Positions 8,849-18,603 are shown, numbered from the stretch's first letter. The stretch: DNA of 64,000 nt from Pseudoduganella albidiflava (GCF_004322755.1 NZ_CP036401.1:4960001-5024000), one strand, 5' to 3'. The notes: a model not told the origin generated them from the letters alone. Made by a program: numbers and translations.

Positions 8849-9238
8849 TCAGTCGCCGTTCTTGGCGGCCTGCTGCTTCTGCTTCAAGCCCTGGATGACA
8901 TGCATGATGTCATCCATCGCCGTGTTGTCCCTGCTCTTCAGTGCCGAGAAAGCATCCAGCACTTCGTTCAGCACCTGGTTGCGCACGGCGGCCTCGTCCG
9001 AAGCAATCACTTGCGGACGTGTTGCGGTGGCGGTCGCGGTTGCGCTACGGGCACTACCCTTGTCCACGGCGTCCTTCGCGGTCTTGCGGCCGCCAGGGGT
9101 CTTGCCGTGTTCCAGCGCTGCCTGCCAGATCAGCCAGCGGCGCTGCGTTTCATACACCAGATATTCTTCTGGCTTGTCTTCGCGGCGACGGACGATGTGA
9201 CCGTCCTTCTGAGCCCATGCTTCGAATGCAGATCGCAT
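8849..9238 (-). CDS. Small hypothetical protein with Trp-rich N-terminal motif
   Basis: 129 residues with a strong ribosome site (aaggaag) before the ATG. The N-terminal 45 residues (RSAFEAWAQKDG then RRWLIWQAALEHG) form a compact Trp/aromatic motif that I associate with small phage-type and hypothetical proteins. It is followed by an Ala/Thr linker and a C-terminal helix pair (QVLNEVLDAFSALKSRD, DDIMHVIQGLKQKQQ) that could oligomerise. A perfect 7-bp inverted repeat lies 44 bases upstream. The lipoprotein gene follows in the same direction. Function unknown. Confidence 0.6.
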   Translation of the reverse strand: MRSAFEAWAQKDGHIVRRREDKPEEYLVYETQRRWLIWQAALEHGKTPGGRKTAKDAVDKGSARSATATATATRPQVIASDEAAVRNQVLNEVLDAFSALKSRDNTAMDDIMHVIQGLKQKQQAAKNGD

Positions 9239-9281
9239 TTTCTTCCTTTACAAATGCTTTGCACGTTAAACCAAATAGTTC

Positions 9282-9301
9282 TCAATAGTACCATCTATTG
9301 A
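9282..9301. promoter_or_regulatory. Inverted repeat upstream of the 8849-9238 gene
   Basis: Arms tcaatag and ctattga separated by six bases form a perfect 7-bp inverted repeat, sized like a dimeric regulator's site. It is 44 bases before the minus-strand start at 9238. Confidence 0.4.
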
Positions 9302-9641
9302 CGCACGACAACACTAGAGATGAAGCAATTTTGTGTTGCCGCTGACGATGGTCCGGTAGCCGGGGCGCAAGCAGTTCATGGTGAACAGACTCAGTATATT
9401 GCCCTTTTCAGGCGACGCGAACGAATTTTAGTACTATTTTGATAACTGTGAGGCAAAAAATGCAATAAATTTTCAAAATGGTCGCATTTTGCAACGAAGT
9501 TGCGTCTGAGAGTAGTCTTATTATTTCCAATTGCTGACGCAGCGCAATTGAACTTCCGTACATTGTATTAGGTTTTTGCAACTCGTGGAGTACTCATTGC
9601 GGTAATATGCGGCCCGAAATGAAACACCCACGAGGAATACT
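9302..9641. other. AT-rich intergenic region with three hairpins
   Basis: No gene is visible. The DNA is visibly poorer in GC than its surroundings. Three short hairpins stand close together: aaaatg/cattt at about 9474-9489, gcaac/gttgc at 9491-9503, and caattgc/gcaattg at 9528-9550. The region carries the upstream signals of xthA (TAATAT at 9603-9608, without a well-spaced -35) and of the divergent small gene. Confidence 0.4.
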
Positions 9642-10406
9642 ATGCAACTGGTCACCTGGAACGTCAATTCCCTGAATGTCCGCCTGCCACACCTTTTGCA
9701 GTGGCTGGAAACCAATCCCGTCGACATCCTCTGCATTCAGGAAACGAAACTTACGGACGATAAATTTCCAGTGGCGGCCATCGAAGCGGCCGGCTACCAG
9801 GTGCAGTTTTCGGGACAAAAGACGTATAACGGCGTGGCGATCCTGTCGCGCCTGCCGATGACCGATATCGTCCGCAACAATCCCCTGTACCCCGACGAAC
9901 AGCAGCGCATCCTCGCGGCGACGATCGATGGCATCCGCGTCGTCTGTGCCTATGTACCGAACGGCCAGGCGGTGGATTCGGACAAGTATGTCTACAAGCT
10001 GGGCTGGATGGCGGCCATGCGCGACTGGCTGGCCGATGAACTGGCGCGCCACCCGAACCTGGCGGTGCTGGGCGACTACAACGTGGCGCCGGAAGACCGC
10101 GACGTGCACGATCCGGCCGTATGGGAAGGCGAAGTGCACGTGTCGCCGCGGGAACGCGCCGCCTTCCAGGCCTTGCTCGACGTCGGCCTGGTGGATTCCT
10201 ACCGCCTCTTCGCGCAACCGGAAAAGACGTACAGCTGGTGGGATTACCGGATGCTGCGTTTCCAGAAGAACCAAGGCTTGCGGATCGACCATATCCTGCT
10301 GTCCGCCCCGCTGGCGGCGCGCTGTACCGGCTGCACGATCGACCGCACGCCGCGCAAGTGGAAACAGCCGTCCGATCACACGCCGGTGATCGCCACGCTG
10401 GCTTAG
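9642..10406 (+). CDS. xthA: Exodeoxyribonuclease III
   Basis: 254 residues of the exonuclease-endonuclease-phosphatase fold, acting at abasic sites in base excision repair and as a 3'-5' exonuclease. Conserved blocks appear in order: TWNVNSLNVRLPHLL, ILCIQETKL (metal Glu), LGDYNVAPEDRDVHDP (catalytic Asp/Asn), RIDHILLS, and SDHTPVIATL (catalytic Asp-His) at the C-terminus. A ribosome site (gaggaa) sits before the ATG. It ends eight bases from the convergent GGDEF/EAL gene. Confidence 0.95.
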   Translation: MQLVTWNVNSLNVRLPHLLQWLETNPVDILCIQETKLTDDKFPVAAIEAAGYQVQFSGQKTYNGVAILSRLPMTDIVRNNPLYPDEQQRILAATIDGIRVVCAYVPNGQAVDSDKYVYKLGWMAAMRDWLADELARHPNLAVLGDYNVAPEDRDVHDPAVWEGEVHVSPRERAAFQALLDVGLVDSYRLFAQPEKTYSWWDYRMLRFQKNQGLRIDHILLSAPLAARCTGCTIDRTPRKWKQPSDHTPVIATLA

Positions 10407-10414
10407 GTTCGGGC

Positions 10415-13348
10415 TCAGGCGTCCGGCCCGAGCCGCTCCAGCATGTTCGCGGCATTGGCGCGCGGCACCGGCGGCGAGAACAGGTAACCTTGGGCGAACT
10501 GGCAGCCCTGCTCCTGCAGCAGGGAATAATGCCCTTCCGTCTCGACGCCTTCGGCCACCACCGACAGCTGCAGGCTGTCCGACAGCGCGACGATCGCGGC
10601 CACGATGGCCCGGTCTTCCGCGCTCTTTTCCAGGTCCTTGATGAAGGCCCGGTCGATCTTGATCTTCTTGACGGGGAAGCGCTTCAGGTAGGCCAGGCTC
10701 GAGTAGCCCGTGCCGAAATCATCGATCGACAGGCGGATGCCCATCGCGTTGATCTGGCCGAGAATATCCAGCGTCTGCTCGCCGTGCTGCATCAGCGCGG
10801 TTTCGGTGATCTCGAATTCCAGCAATGCCGGGTCGATGCCGGTGTCGTCGAGGATGCGCCGGATCGCCGGCACCAGCCCGCGGTGCATGAACTGGCGTGG
10901 CGACAGGTTCACGGCCAGCGGCACCGGCTGCAGGCCCTGCCGCTTCCACTCCATGCTTTGCTCGCAGGCGCGGCGGATCACCCATTCGCCGACGGGGACG
11001 ATCAGGCCGTTCTCTTCCAGGATCGGGATGAACTTGTCCGGCCCCACCAGGCCGGTGCCCGGCCGCTGCCAGCGCAGCAGCACTTCGAGCGAATGCAGGC
11101 GCCGCGTGCCGGTGTCGATGATCGGCTGGAAGTGCAGCTCGAACTGGCTCTGCGCCAGCGCCACGCGCAGGCTGCTCTCCAGCTCGAAATGCGCGGCGGA
11201 GGCATTCATCTTCTGCGTGAAGAACTGGTACGTGTTGCGGCCGGCCGCCTTGGCGTGGTACATCGCCGCATCGGCATGGCGCATCAGCGTTTCCACGTCC
11301 TGCCCGTCGTCCGGGCAGACGCAGATGCCGATCGACGGCGTGACATGAAGCGTGTGCCCGTCGATCGGGAATGGCAGCGCCAGCGCGTCGATGATCTTCT
11401 CGGCCACGTTGGCCGCTTCCTCGCTGTCGCGGATGTGCGGCGCCAGCACCACGAATTCGTCGCCGCCCAGCCGCGCCACCGTGTCGCTGGCCCGCACCGC
11501 CCGGCACAGGCGCCCCGCCACTTCCTTGAGCAGCGCATCGCCGGTCACGTGGCCCAGCGAATCGTTGATCGTCTTGAAGCGGTCCAGGTCGAGGAACATC
11601 ACCGCCAGCAGCCGTTCGGTGCGCTGGGCATTGAGCACGGCCCGCTCGATGCGGTCGGTCAGCAGCGCCCGGTTCGGCAAGCCGGTCAGGCTGTCATGGT
11701 AAGCCATGTGGTGGACCCGCGCTTCGGCCTGGCGGCGCTCGACGATCTCGCCCTGCAGCATCGCGTTGGCGCCCGCCAGCTCGGCGGTACGCTCCAGCAC
11801 GCGGATTTCCAGGTCGTCGCGCGCGCGGCGCACCGAGTCCGCCGCCTGGCGCAGCGATTCCTCGGCGGCCTTGTGTTCGGTGCGGTCCTCGGCGATCCAG
11901 ATGGTGCCCTGCGCCGGCGACTCGGCGTTCACCACATAGGCGATCAGCTGGGCCCAGAACGTGGTGCCGTCCTTGCGCCGCAACTCGATCTCGGTCTGGA
12001 ACGGCCGGGCTGCCGCCAGCAGCGGGCCGGCCTGCGCACTGAGCGCCTCATAGGCGGCCAGCGACGGATACAGCGCATCGCAGGCCATCCCGATCGCCTC
12101 GTCGGCGCCATAGCGGAACATCTCTGAAAAACCGCGGTTGTGGCGGGTGATGGTGCGCTGGCGCGTGAAGAGGATGCTGATCGAGGCGTTGTTCATCAGC
12201 GCCTCGGTTTCCATCTGGTTCTGCCGCGACTGCGTCACGTCCTCCAGGATCCAGATCGTGCCGCCATCGTTGTGTTCCTCGTCCACGGCCTTGGCGCGCA
12301 CGCGGCACCAGAACAGCGAGCCATCCTTGCGCTGGAACTGGAACTCCTTCTTCTCGAACGGCAGGCCACTGGCCAGCACCGGGCCAGCCTCGCCACCGAA
12401 CTCGCGGTACACCTGTTCCGAAGGAAAAACGTCGCCCGAATGCATGCCGATCATCTCGTCCGGCGCATAGCCGAACATGGCGGCAATGCGCGGGTTGCAG
12501 CTCAACATGCGCTGGTTCTTCGTAAACAGGATGCCGACCGATGCGTTGTCGAGGATCGCCTTCTGCTCCAGCAGGATCTTGCGGGTGGCTTCGCTGGCGG
12601 CGCGCTGCTCGCTGATGTCCTCGACGATCCACACCATGCCGGCCTGCTCGTCGGACGGATCGACCGCGCGGCCGTGGGCGCGGCACCAGAACAGCGCGCC
12701 GTCGCCCCGCTTCATCGGCGTTTCCAGCGTGACCGAGCGCCCCTGGTGCAGCACCGGCATCCACTGCCGGCGCAAGCGGTCGAAGTGCTCCATGTCCGGG
12801 TACAGCTGGCGGCTCGCCAGGCCTTCCATGTCGTGGCGCGCATAGCCGAACATCTCGGCCGCGCGCATATTGCATTCGTGGACGTGATCGAGCTTGCTGA
12901 AGATGATGCCGACGGCGGCGTTCTCGAGGATCGCGCGCTGTTCCAGCAGGGCCTTGCGCAATGCGCGCTGGTCGCGCTGGACCGCGCCGATGTCATGGAA
13001 CAGGATCGTGCCACCGCGCCGCGCCGACGCGGCAGGGAAAGGCTTGACGGTGACTTGCACGGCCACGTACCGGCCGCCGGCGGCGGCCAGGCAGCTGTCC
13101 CACGCCGCGGTGTCGCCACCGGCCAGCGCCGCTGCCAGCGCCGCGCCACTCTCCGCGCGCACATGCCGCGCGAACAGGTCCGCCATTGGCAGCCCGCGCG
13201 GATCATGCGCCAGCAGCACATCGAATTCCGTGTTCGATGCCACCACGGCGCCGTCGCCATCGCATGCGCAGGCAGGCATGCCGATCAGCTGCAAGGCATC
13301 GGCGATGGGGTCGGCTATCGGAGCGACAATGGTGAGGGCATCGTTCAT
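10415..13348 (-). CDS. Multi-PAS GGDEF/EAL cyclic-di-GMP protein
   Basis: A soluble signalling protein of about 977 residues. It has an N-terminal PAS region, then three clearly repeated PAS units opening with RAILENAAVGIIF, KAILDNASVGILF and EALMNNASISILF. A coiled coil, a GGDEF domain (RLGGDEFVVL intact) and a C-terminal EAL domain follow. The EAL signature reads EVLLRW, while DDFGTGYSSLAYL and EGVETEGHY are intact, so phosphodiesterase activity is plausible. No membrane segment or signal peptide is seen. The start is uncertain: ATG at 13348 begins before the first PAS, ATG at 13426 adds 26 residues, and neither has a clear ribosome site. An inverted repeat attatt/aataat lies at 13352-13369. 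Confidence 0.88.
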   Translation of the reverse strand: MNDALTIVAPIADPIADALQLIGMPACACDGDGAVVASNTEFDVLLAHDPRGLPMADLFARHVRAESGAALAAALAGGDTAAWDSCLAAAGGRYVAVQVTVKPFPAASARRGGTILFHDIGAVQRDQRALRKALLEQRAILENAAVGIIFSKLDHVHECNMRAAEMFGYARHDMEGLASRQLYPDMEHFDRLRRQWMPVLHQGRSVTLETPMKRGDGALFWCRAHGRAVDPSDEQAGMVWIVEDISEQRAASEATRKILLEQKAILDNASVGILFTKNQRMLSCNPRIAAMFGYAPDEMIGMHSGDVFPSEQVYREFGGEAGPVLASGLPFEKKEFQFQRKDGSLFWCRVRAKAVDEEHNDGGTIWILEDVTQSRQNQMETEALMNNASISILFTRQRTITRHNRGFSEMFRYGADEAIGMACDALYPSLAAYEALSAQAGPLLAAARPFQTEIELRRKDGTTFWAQLIAYVVNAESPAQGTIWIAEDRTEHKAAEESLRQAADSVRRARDDLEIRVLERTAELAGANAMLQGEIVERRQAEARVHHMAYHDSLTGLPNRALLTDRIERAVLNAQRTERLLAVMFLDLDRFKTINDSLGHVTGDALLKEVAGRLCRAVRASDTVARLGGDEFVVLAPHIRDSEEAANVAEKIIDALALPFPIDGHTLHVTPSIGICVCPDDGQDVETLMRHADAAMYHAKAAGRNTYQFFTQKMNASAAHFELESSLRVALAQSQFELHFQPIIDTGTRRLHSLEVLLRWQRPGTGLVGPDKFIPILEENGLIVPVGEWVIRRACEQSMEWKRQGLQPVPLAVNLSPRQFMHRGLVPAIRRILDDTGIDPALLEFEITETALMQHGEQTLDILGQINAMGIRLSIDDFGTGYSSLAYLKRFPVKKIKIDRAFIKDLEKSAEDRAIVAAIVALSDSLQLSVVAEGVETEGHYSLLQEQGCQFAQGYLFSPPVPRANAANMLERLGPDA

Positions 13349-13437
13349 GGCATTATTACACGCAATAATAGCTGCATCGAGGCAACTCAACGGCAAATCA
13401 TAAACCAGCCGTCCTGCAATAGCCATGCACAATGCAC

Positions 13438-13460
13438 GAAGCCCGGCGGCGCCGGGCTTC
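13438..13460. terminator. GC stem-loop between prpF and the GGDEF/EAL gene
   Basis: A perfect stem gaagcccgg/ccgggcttc with a five-base loop lies downstream of prpF and upstream of the GGDEF/EAL gene. It has no T-run on either strand, so it is a weak or Rho-assisted terminator at best. Confidence 0.5.
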
Positions 13461-13517
13461 GATACAACAGATGGTTACAGGAATGGTTTTAAAACCACCC
13501 GCGCGCCGGCTTTCACC

Positions 13518-14708
13518 CTATTGCTGCGGTGGAACGCGCACGTAACCTTCCATCAACACGCGGGCACTGCGGCTCATGACCGCCTTGCTGACCTGCCATT
13601 GCCCGTCCACTTCCAGCGCTTCGGCGCCCACGCGCAGCGTGCCGGACGGATGGCCGAACCGCACCGCGGTGCGCACGCCGCCGCCGGCGGCAAGGTTGAC
13701 CAGCGTGCCGGGGATCGCCGCGGCGGTGCCGATCGCCACGGCGGCGGTGCCCATCATGGCGTGATGCAGCTTGCCCATCGACAGGGCGCGCACCAGCAGG
13801 TCGATCTCTTCGGCATGCACCGGCTTGCCGGAGGAGGCAGTGTACGTGGCGGGTGGCGCCACGAACGCCACCTTGGGCGTGTGCTGGCGCCGCGCCGCCT
13901 CGTCGACATGGCCGATCAGGCCCATGCGCACGGCACCGTGGGCACGGATCGTCTCGAACATCGCCAGCGCCCTAGTGTCGCCGTTGATGGCGTCCTGCAG
14001 CTCGCTGCCCGTGTAGCCGATGCTGGCGGCATCGACGAAGATGGTTGGAATGCCGGCATTGATCATCGTCACGCGCAGCGTGCCCACGCCAGGGACGTCG
14101 AGCTCGTCCACCACGCTGCCGGTCGGGAACATCGCACCGCCGGCGCCCTCCTCGTCGGCCGCCGGGTCCATGAATTCAAGCTGCACCTCGGCTGCCGGGA
14201 AGGTGACACCGTCGAGCTCGAAGTCGCCGGTTTCCTGGACCGCGCTGTCCGACACCGGCACGTGGGCGATGATGGTCTTGCCGATGTTGGCTTGCCAGAT
14301 GCGCACCACGGCCAGGCCGTTGTGCGGCACGCGACCCGGCTCGACCATGCCGTTGGCGATCGCGAACGGGCCCACCGCGGCCGACAGGTTGCCGCAGTTG
14401 CCGCTCCAGTCGACGAACGGCCTGTCGATCGAGACCTGGCCGAACAGGTAATCGACATCGTGGCCGGGCCGCGTGCTTTTCGACAGGATCACCGCCTTGC
14501 TGGTGCTCGACGTGGCGCCGCCCATGCCATCGATCTGCTTGCCGTAGGGATCGGGGCTGCCGATCACCCGCAGCAGCAGCGCATCGCGCGCCGGTCCCGG
14601 CACCCTGGCCGCCTCGGGCAGGTCGTCGAGAAGGAAGAATACGCCTTTGCTGGTACCGCCACGCATGTAGGTGGCGCGGATTTTCACTTGGGGAGGATGC
14701 GCCATCAT
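13518..14708 (-). CDS. prpF: 2-methylaconitate cis-trans isomerase PrpF
   Basis: 396 residues, the usual PrpF length. PrpF isomerises the 2-methylaconitate formed by AcnD so that it can be hydrated to 2-methylisocitrate. The N-terminus carries YMRGGTSKGVFF, and the family segments GMGGATSSTSKAVI and WSGNCGNLSAAVGPFAI (catalytic-loop Cys) follow. The ATG at 14708 overlaps the acnD stop (ATGA), with a second ATG three bases on. It is the last gene of the prpB-prpC-acnD-prpF operon. Confidence 0.95.
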   Translation of the reverse strand: MMAHPPQVKIRATYMRGGTSKGVFFLLDDLPEAARVPGPARDALLLRVIGSPDPYGKQIDGMGGATSSTSKAVILSKSTRPGHDVDYLFGQVSIDRPFVDWSGNCGNLSAAVGPFAIANGMVEPGRVPHNGLAVVRIWQANIGKTIIAHVPVSDSAVQETGDFELDGVTFPAAEVQLEFMDPAADEEGAGGAMFPTGSVVDELDVPGVGTLRVTMINAGIPTIFVDAASIGYTGSELQDAINGDTRALAMFETIRAHGAVRMGLIGHVDEAARRQHTPKVAFVAPPATYTASSGKPVHAEEIDLLVRALSMGKLHHAMMGTAAVAIGTAAAIPGTLVNLAAGGGVRTAVRFGHPSGTLRVGAEALEVDGQWQVSKAVMSRSARVLMEGYVRVPPQQ

Positions 14709-17329
14709 GCGGCCTCGCTGGCGGCAACCCGGCCGGTGGATGCCAGGAAGTCCTGCGCAAAGCGCTGCAGCACGCCGCCCGCCTCGTAGATCGCCACCTC
14801 CTCGGCCGTGTCGAGCCGGCATTGCACCGGAACCGTGACGTTTTCGCCATTGCTCCGATGGATCACCAGCGTCAGCATGGCGCGCGGCTGGCGTTCGCCC
14901 ACCACGTCGAACGTCTCGGTGCCGTCGATCCCCAGCGTGAGCCGGTTGACGCCACCGATGAATTCCAGCGGCAGCACGCCCATGCCGACCAGGTTGGTGC
15001 GGTGGATGCGCTCGAAACCTTCGGCCACGATGGCTTCCACGCCCGCCAGCCGTACGCCTTTCGCGGCCCAGTCGCGCGACGAGCCCTGGCCATAGTCGGC
15101 GCCGGCGATCACGATCAGCGGCTGCCGGCGCGCCATGTAGGTTTCGATCGCTTCCCACATGCGCGTGATCGTGCCTTCCGGCTCCACCCGTGCCAGCGAG
15201 CCCGCCCTGACCTGCCCGTCCACCACCACCATCTCGTTCTTCAGCGTGGGGTTGGCGAACGTCGCCCGCTGCGCGGTCAGGTGGTCGCCCCGGTGCGTGG
15301 CGTAGGAATTGAAGTCTTCTTCCGGCAAGCCCATCCTCGCCAGGTACTCGCCGGCCGCGCTGTCGAGCATGATCGCATTCGACGGCGACAGGTGGTCGGT
15401 GGTGATGTTGTCGCCCAGGACCGCCAGCGGCCGCATGCCCGCCAGCGTGCGTTCGCCGGCCAGCGCGCCTTCCCAGTACGGCGGGCGGCGGATGTAGGTA
15501 CTCTGCGGCCGCCAGTCATACAGCGGGCTGACGCTGCCGCCCGCCTCTTCCTGGCGCGCGAACATCGGGATATACACCTTGCGGAAGTGTTCCGGCTTCA
15601 CGCTGGCCGCCACGATCGCATCGATCTCCGCGTCGTCCGGCCACAGGTCCTGCAACCGGACCGGATTGCCCTGCGCATCGTGGCCCAGCACATCCTTCTC
15701 GATGTCGAAGCGGATCGTGCCGGCGATCGCATACGCCACCACCAGCGGCGGCGAGGCCAGGAAGGCCTGCTGCGCATACGGGTGGATGCGCCCGTCGAAA
15801 TTGCGGTTGCCGGACAGGACCGCCGTCGCATACAGGTTCCGCTCGACGATCTCCTGCTGGATTGCCGGATCGAGCGCGCCGGACATGCCATTGCACGAGG
15901 TGCAGGCATAGGCGACGACGCCGAAGCCCAGCTGTTCCAGCTCGGGCAGCAGGCCGGCTTCCTCCAGGTACAGGGTGACGGCCTTCGAACCCGGCGCCAG
16001 CGAGCTTTTCACCCAGGGCTTGCGCAACAGGCCGAACCGGTTGGCATTGCGGGCCAGCAGGCCGGCGGCGATCATGTTGCGCGGATTGTTCGTGTTGGTG
16101 CAGCTGGTGATCGCCGCGATGATGACGGCGCCGTCCGGCATGCGGCCCGGCTCGTTCTCGACGATACCCGCGATGCCGCGTGCGGCCAGTTCCGACGTGG
16201 GAACGCGCTTGTGCGGATTCGACGGGCCGGCGATATTGCGCACCACCGTCGACAGGTCGAAGCGCAGCACGCGTTCGTACTCGGCGCTGGCCAGGCTGGC
16301 CGCCCACAGGCCGGCCTGTTTCGCATACAGCTCCACCAGCGCCACCTGCTCGTCCTCGCGGCCGGTCAGCCGGAGGTACTGGATGGTCTGCTCGTCGATG
16401 GCGAACATGGCCGCGGTGGCGCCGAATTCCGGCGCCATGTTGGAGATGGTGGCGCGGTCGCCCAGCGTCAGCGCGGCGGCGCCCGCGCCGTGGAACTCCA
16501 GGTAGGCCGACACCACCTTTTCCTTGCGCAGGAATTCGGTCAGCGCCAGCACGATGTCGGTGGCCGTGATGCCCGCCTGCGGCCGTCCCGTCAGCTCGAC
16601 GCCGACGATGTCCGGCAGCCGCATCCACGAGGCGCGGCCCAGCATCACGGTTTCCGCTTCCAGCCCGCCGACGCCGACCGCGATGACGCCCAGCGCATCG
16701 ACCATCGGCGTGTGCGAATCGGTGCCCACCAGCGTGTCCGGATAGGCGACGCCGCCGCTCACCTGGATCACCGGCGACATGCGCTCCAGGTTGATCTGGT
16801 GCAGGATGCCGTTCCCCGGCGGGATCACGTCGACGTTATGGAATGCCCGCCTGGTCCATTCGATGAAGTGGAAGCGGTCTTCGTTGCGGCGATCCTCGAT
16901 GGCGCGGTTCTTCGCGAACGCATCGGGATCGAAGCCGCCGCATTCGACCGCCAGCGAGTGGTCGACCACCAGCTGCGTGGGCACCACGGGGTTGACGAGC
17001 GCCGGGTCGCCGCCCTGTTCGGCGATCGCATCGCGCAGGCCGGCCAGGTCGACCAGCGCGGTCTGGCCCAGGATATCGTGGCACACGACGCGGGCCGGGA
17101 ACCACGGGAAGTCCAGGTCGCGCTTGCGGTAGACCAGCTGCTGCAGCGATGCCGTGAGCTGGGTGGCGTCGCAGCGGCGGCACAGGTTTTCCGCCAGCAC
17201 GCGGGAGGTATACGGCAATCTGTCGTAGGCACCCGCTTCGATCGCTTCGACGGCGGCGCGCGCGTCGAAGTAATCCAGCGTGGTACCGGGCAGGTTCTTC
17301 CGGTACGCGGTGTTCATGGGCGTGTTCAA
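14705..17329 (-). CDS. acnD: Fe-S 2-methylcitrate dehydratase AcnD
   Basis: About 870 residues of the aconitase family. AcnD with PrpF replaces PrpD in converting 2-methylcitrate. The 4Fe-4S cysteines lie in ITSCTNTNNPRN (about residue 408) and CTSCNGMSGALDP (about 474 and 477). The C-terminal swivel domain includes GADYGQGSSRDWAAKG. Start choice: a TTG at 17329 is well spaced behind a ribosome site (aaggaag), whereas the ATG at 17317 (MNTAYRKNLPG) matches family N-termini but lies 16-20 bases from that site. A 12-bp tandem array separates it from prpC. Confidence 0.95.
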   Translation of the reverse strand: MNTPMNTAYRKNLPGTTLDYFDARAAVEAIEAGAYDRLPYTSRVLAENLCRRCDATQLTASLQQLVYRKRDLDFPWFPARVVCHDILGQTALVDLAGLRDAIAEQGGDPALVNPVVPTQLVVDHSLAVECGGFDPDAFAKNRAIEDRRNEDRFHFIEWTRRAFHNVDVIPPGNGILHQINLERMSPVIQVSGGVAYPDTLVGTDSHTPMVDALGVIAVGVGGLEAETVMLGRASWMRLPDIVGVELTGRPQAGITATDIVLALTEFLRKEKVVSAYLEFHGAGAAALTLGDRATISNMAPEFGATAAMFAIDEQTIQYLRLTGREDEQVALVELYAKQAGLWAASLASAEYERVLRFDLSTVVRNIAGPSNPHKRVPTSELAARGIAGIVENEPGRMPDGAVIIAAITSCTNTNNPRNMIAAGLLARNANRFGLLRKPWVKSSLAPGSKAVTLYLEEAGLLPELEQLGFGVVAYACTSCNGMSGALDPAIQQEIVERNLYATAVLSGNRNFDGRIHPYAQQAFLASPPLVVAYAIAGTIRFDIEKDVLGHDAQGNPVRLQDLWPDDAEIDAIVAASVKPEHFRKVYIPMFARQEEAGGSVSPLYDWRPQSTYIRRPPYWEGALAGERTLAGMRPLAVLGDNITTDHLSPSNAIMLDSAAGEYLARMGLPEEDFNSYATHRGDHLTAQRATFANPTLKNEMVVVDGQVRAGSLARVEPEGTITRMWEAIETYMARRQPLIVIAGADYGQGSSRDWAAKGVRLAGVEAIVAEGFERIHRTNLVGMGVLPLEFIGGVNRLTLGIDGTETFDVVGERQPRAMLTLVIHRSNGENVTVPVQCRLDTAEEVAIYEAGGVLQRFAQDFLASTGRVAASEAA

Positions 17330-17362
17330 TTTGCTTCCTTCACGTTCGTTCTTGCTTGCTGC

Positions 17363-17446
17363 TTGTTTGCCGACTTGTTTGCCGACTTGTTTGCCGACTT
17401 GTTTGCCGACTTGTTTGCCGACTCATTTGCCGACTTGTTTGCCGGC
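17363..17446. repeat. Seven-copy 12-bp tandem array between prpC and acnD
   Basis: Seven contiguous 12-bp units (ttgtttgccgac). The first five are identical; the sixth and the seventh each carry point changes. The array ends exactly at the base next to the prpC stop codon (17447-17449) and fills most of the prpC-acnD gap inside the operon. Confidence 0.95.
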
Positions 17447-18592
17447 TTACTTGCGCTCGGCGATCGGCACGAAGCGCAGGTCTTCCGGGCCCACGTAGTT
17501 GGCGCTCGGGCGGATGATCTTGTTGTCGATGCGCTGCTCGATGATGTGCGCCGCCCAGCCCGAGGTCCGGGAGATCACGAACAGCGGCGTGAACATCGCG
17601 GTGGGCACGCCCATCATGTGGTACGACACGGCCGAGAACCAGTCCAGGTTCGGGAACATGTTCTTCACTTCCCACATCACCGATTCGAGGCGTTCGGCGA
17701 TGTCGAACATCTTCATCGAACCCGCTTCCTTCGACAGCTGGCGCGCCACTTCCTTGATCACCTTGTTGCGCGGGTCCGATACCGTGTAGACCGGGTGGCC
17801 GAAGCCGATCACCACTTCCTTGTTGGCCACGCGCGCGCGGATGTCGCTTTCCGCTTCGTCGGCATTCTCGTAGCGCTTCTGGATATCCAGCGCCACCTCG
17901 TTGGCACCGCCATGCTTGGGGCCGCGCAGCGCGCCGATCGCGCCGGTGATGGCCGAGTAGATGTCGGACCCGGTGCCGGCGACCACGCGCGCCGTGAAGG
18001 TGGAGGCATTGAACTCGTGCTCGGCATACAGGATCAGCGACGTGTGCATCGCCTTCACCCAGCTTTCCGGCGGCGGCGCGCCGTGCAGCAGGTGCAGGAA
18101 GTGGCCGCCAATCGAATCGTCGTCGGTCTCCACGTCGATGCGGCGGCCGGCATGGCTGTAGTGGTACCAGTACAGCAGGATCGAACCGAACGACGCCATC
18201 AGGCGGTCGGCGATGTCGCGCGCGCCGGCCAGGTTGTGGTCATCCTTTTCCGGCAGCACGCAGCCCAGCACGGAAGCGCCGGTGCGCATCACGTCCATCG
18301 GGTGCGCGCCGGCCGGCAGCGCTTCCAGCGCCAGCTTCACGGCCTGCGGCAGGCCGCGCAGCGATTTCAGCTTGGCCTTGTAGCCCTTCAGTTCACCGGC
18401 GGTCGGCAGCTTGCCGTGCACCAGCAGGTAGGCGATCTCCTCGAATTCGCAGGTATCGGCGACGTCCAGGATATCGTAGCCGCGGTAATGCAGGTCGTTG
18501 CCGGTCTTGCCGACGGAGCACAGCGCCGTATTGCCGGCGGTGACGCCGGACAGCGCAACGGATTTCTTCGGTTTGAACGTGGTCTCGGTCAT
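17447..18592 (-). CDS. prpC: 2-methylcitrate synthase PrpC
   Basis: 381 residues of the citrate synthase family. It condenses propionyl-CoA with oxaloacetate to 2-methylcitrate. Visible family blocks are [20 protein letters not shown] at the N-terminus (typical of PrpC rather than GltA), the catalytic-His segments [11 protein letters not shown] and [13 protein letters not shown], and [13 protein letters not shown] with the C-terminal Asp region. It lies 11 bases after prpB with a ribosome site (aggagac). Its stop is followed immediately by the 12-bp tandem array. Confidence 0.96.
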   Translation of the reverse strand: MTETTFKPKKSVALSGVTAGNTALCSVGKTGNDLHYRGYDILDVADTCEFEEIAYLLVHGKLPTAGELKGYKAKLKSLRGLPQAVKLALEALPAGAHPMDVMRTGASVLGCVLPEKDDHNLAGARDIADRLMASFGSILLYWYHYSHAGRRIDVETDDDSIGGHFLHLLHGAPPPESWVKAMHTSLILYAEHEFNASTFTARVVAGTGSDIYSAITGAIGALRGPKHGGANEVALDIQKRYENADEAESDIRARVANKEVVIGFGHPVYTVSDPRNKVIKEVARQLSKEAGSMKMFDIAERLESVMWEVKNMFPNLDWFSAVSYHMMGVPTAMFTPLFVISRTSGWAAHIIEQRIDNKIIRPSANYVGPEDLRFVPIAERK

Positions 18593-18603
18593 GCCTGTCT
18601 CCT

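Noticed and set aside
17363..17446. CRISPR-like appearance of the direct repeats
   Set aside because: The units are contiguous, 12 bp long and have no spacers; no cas genes are present.
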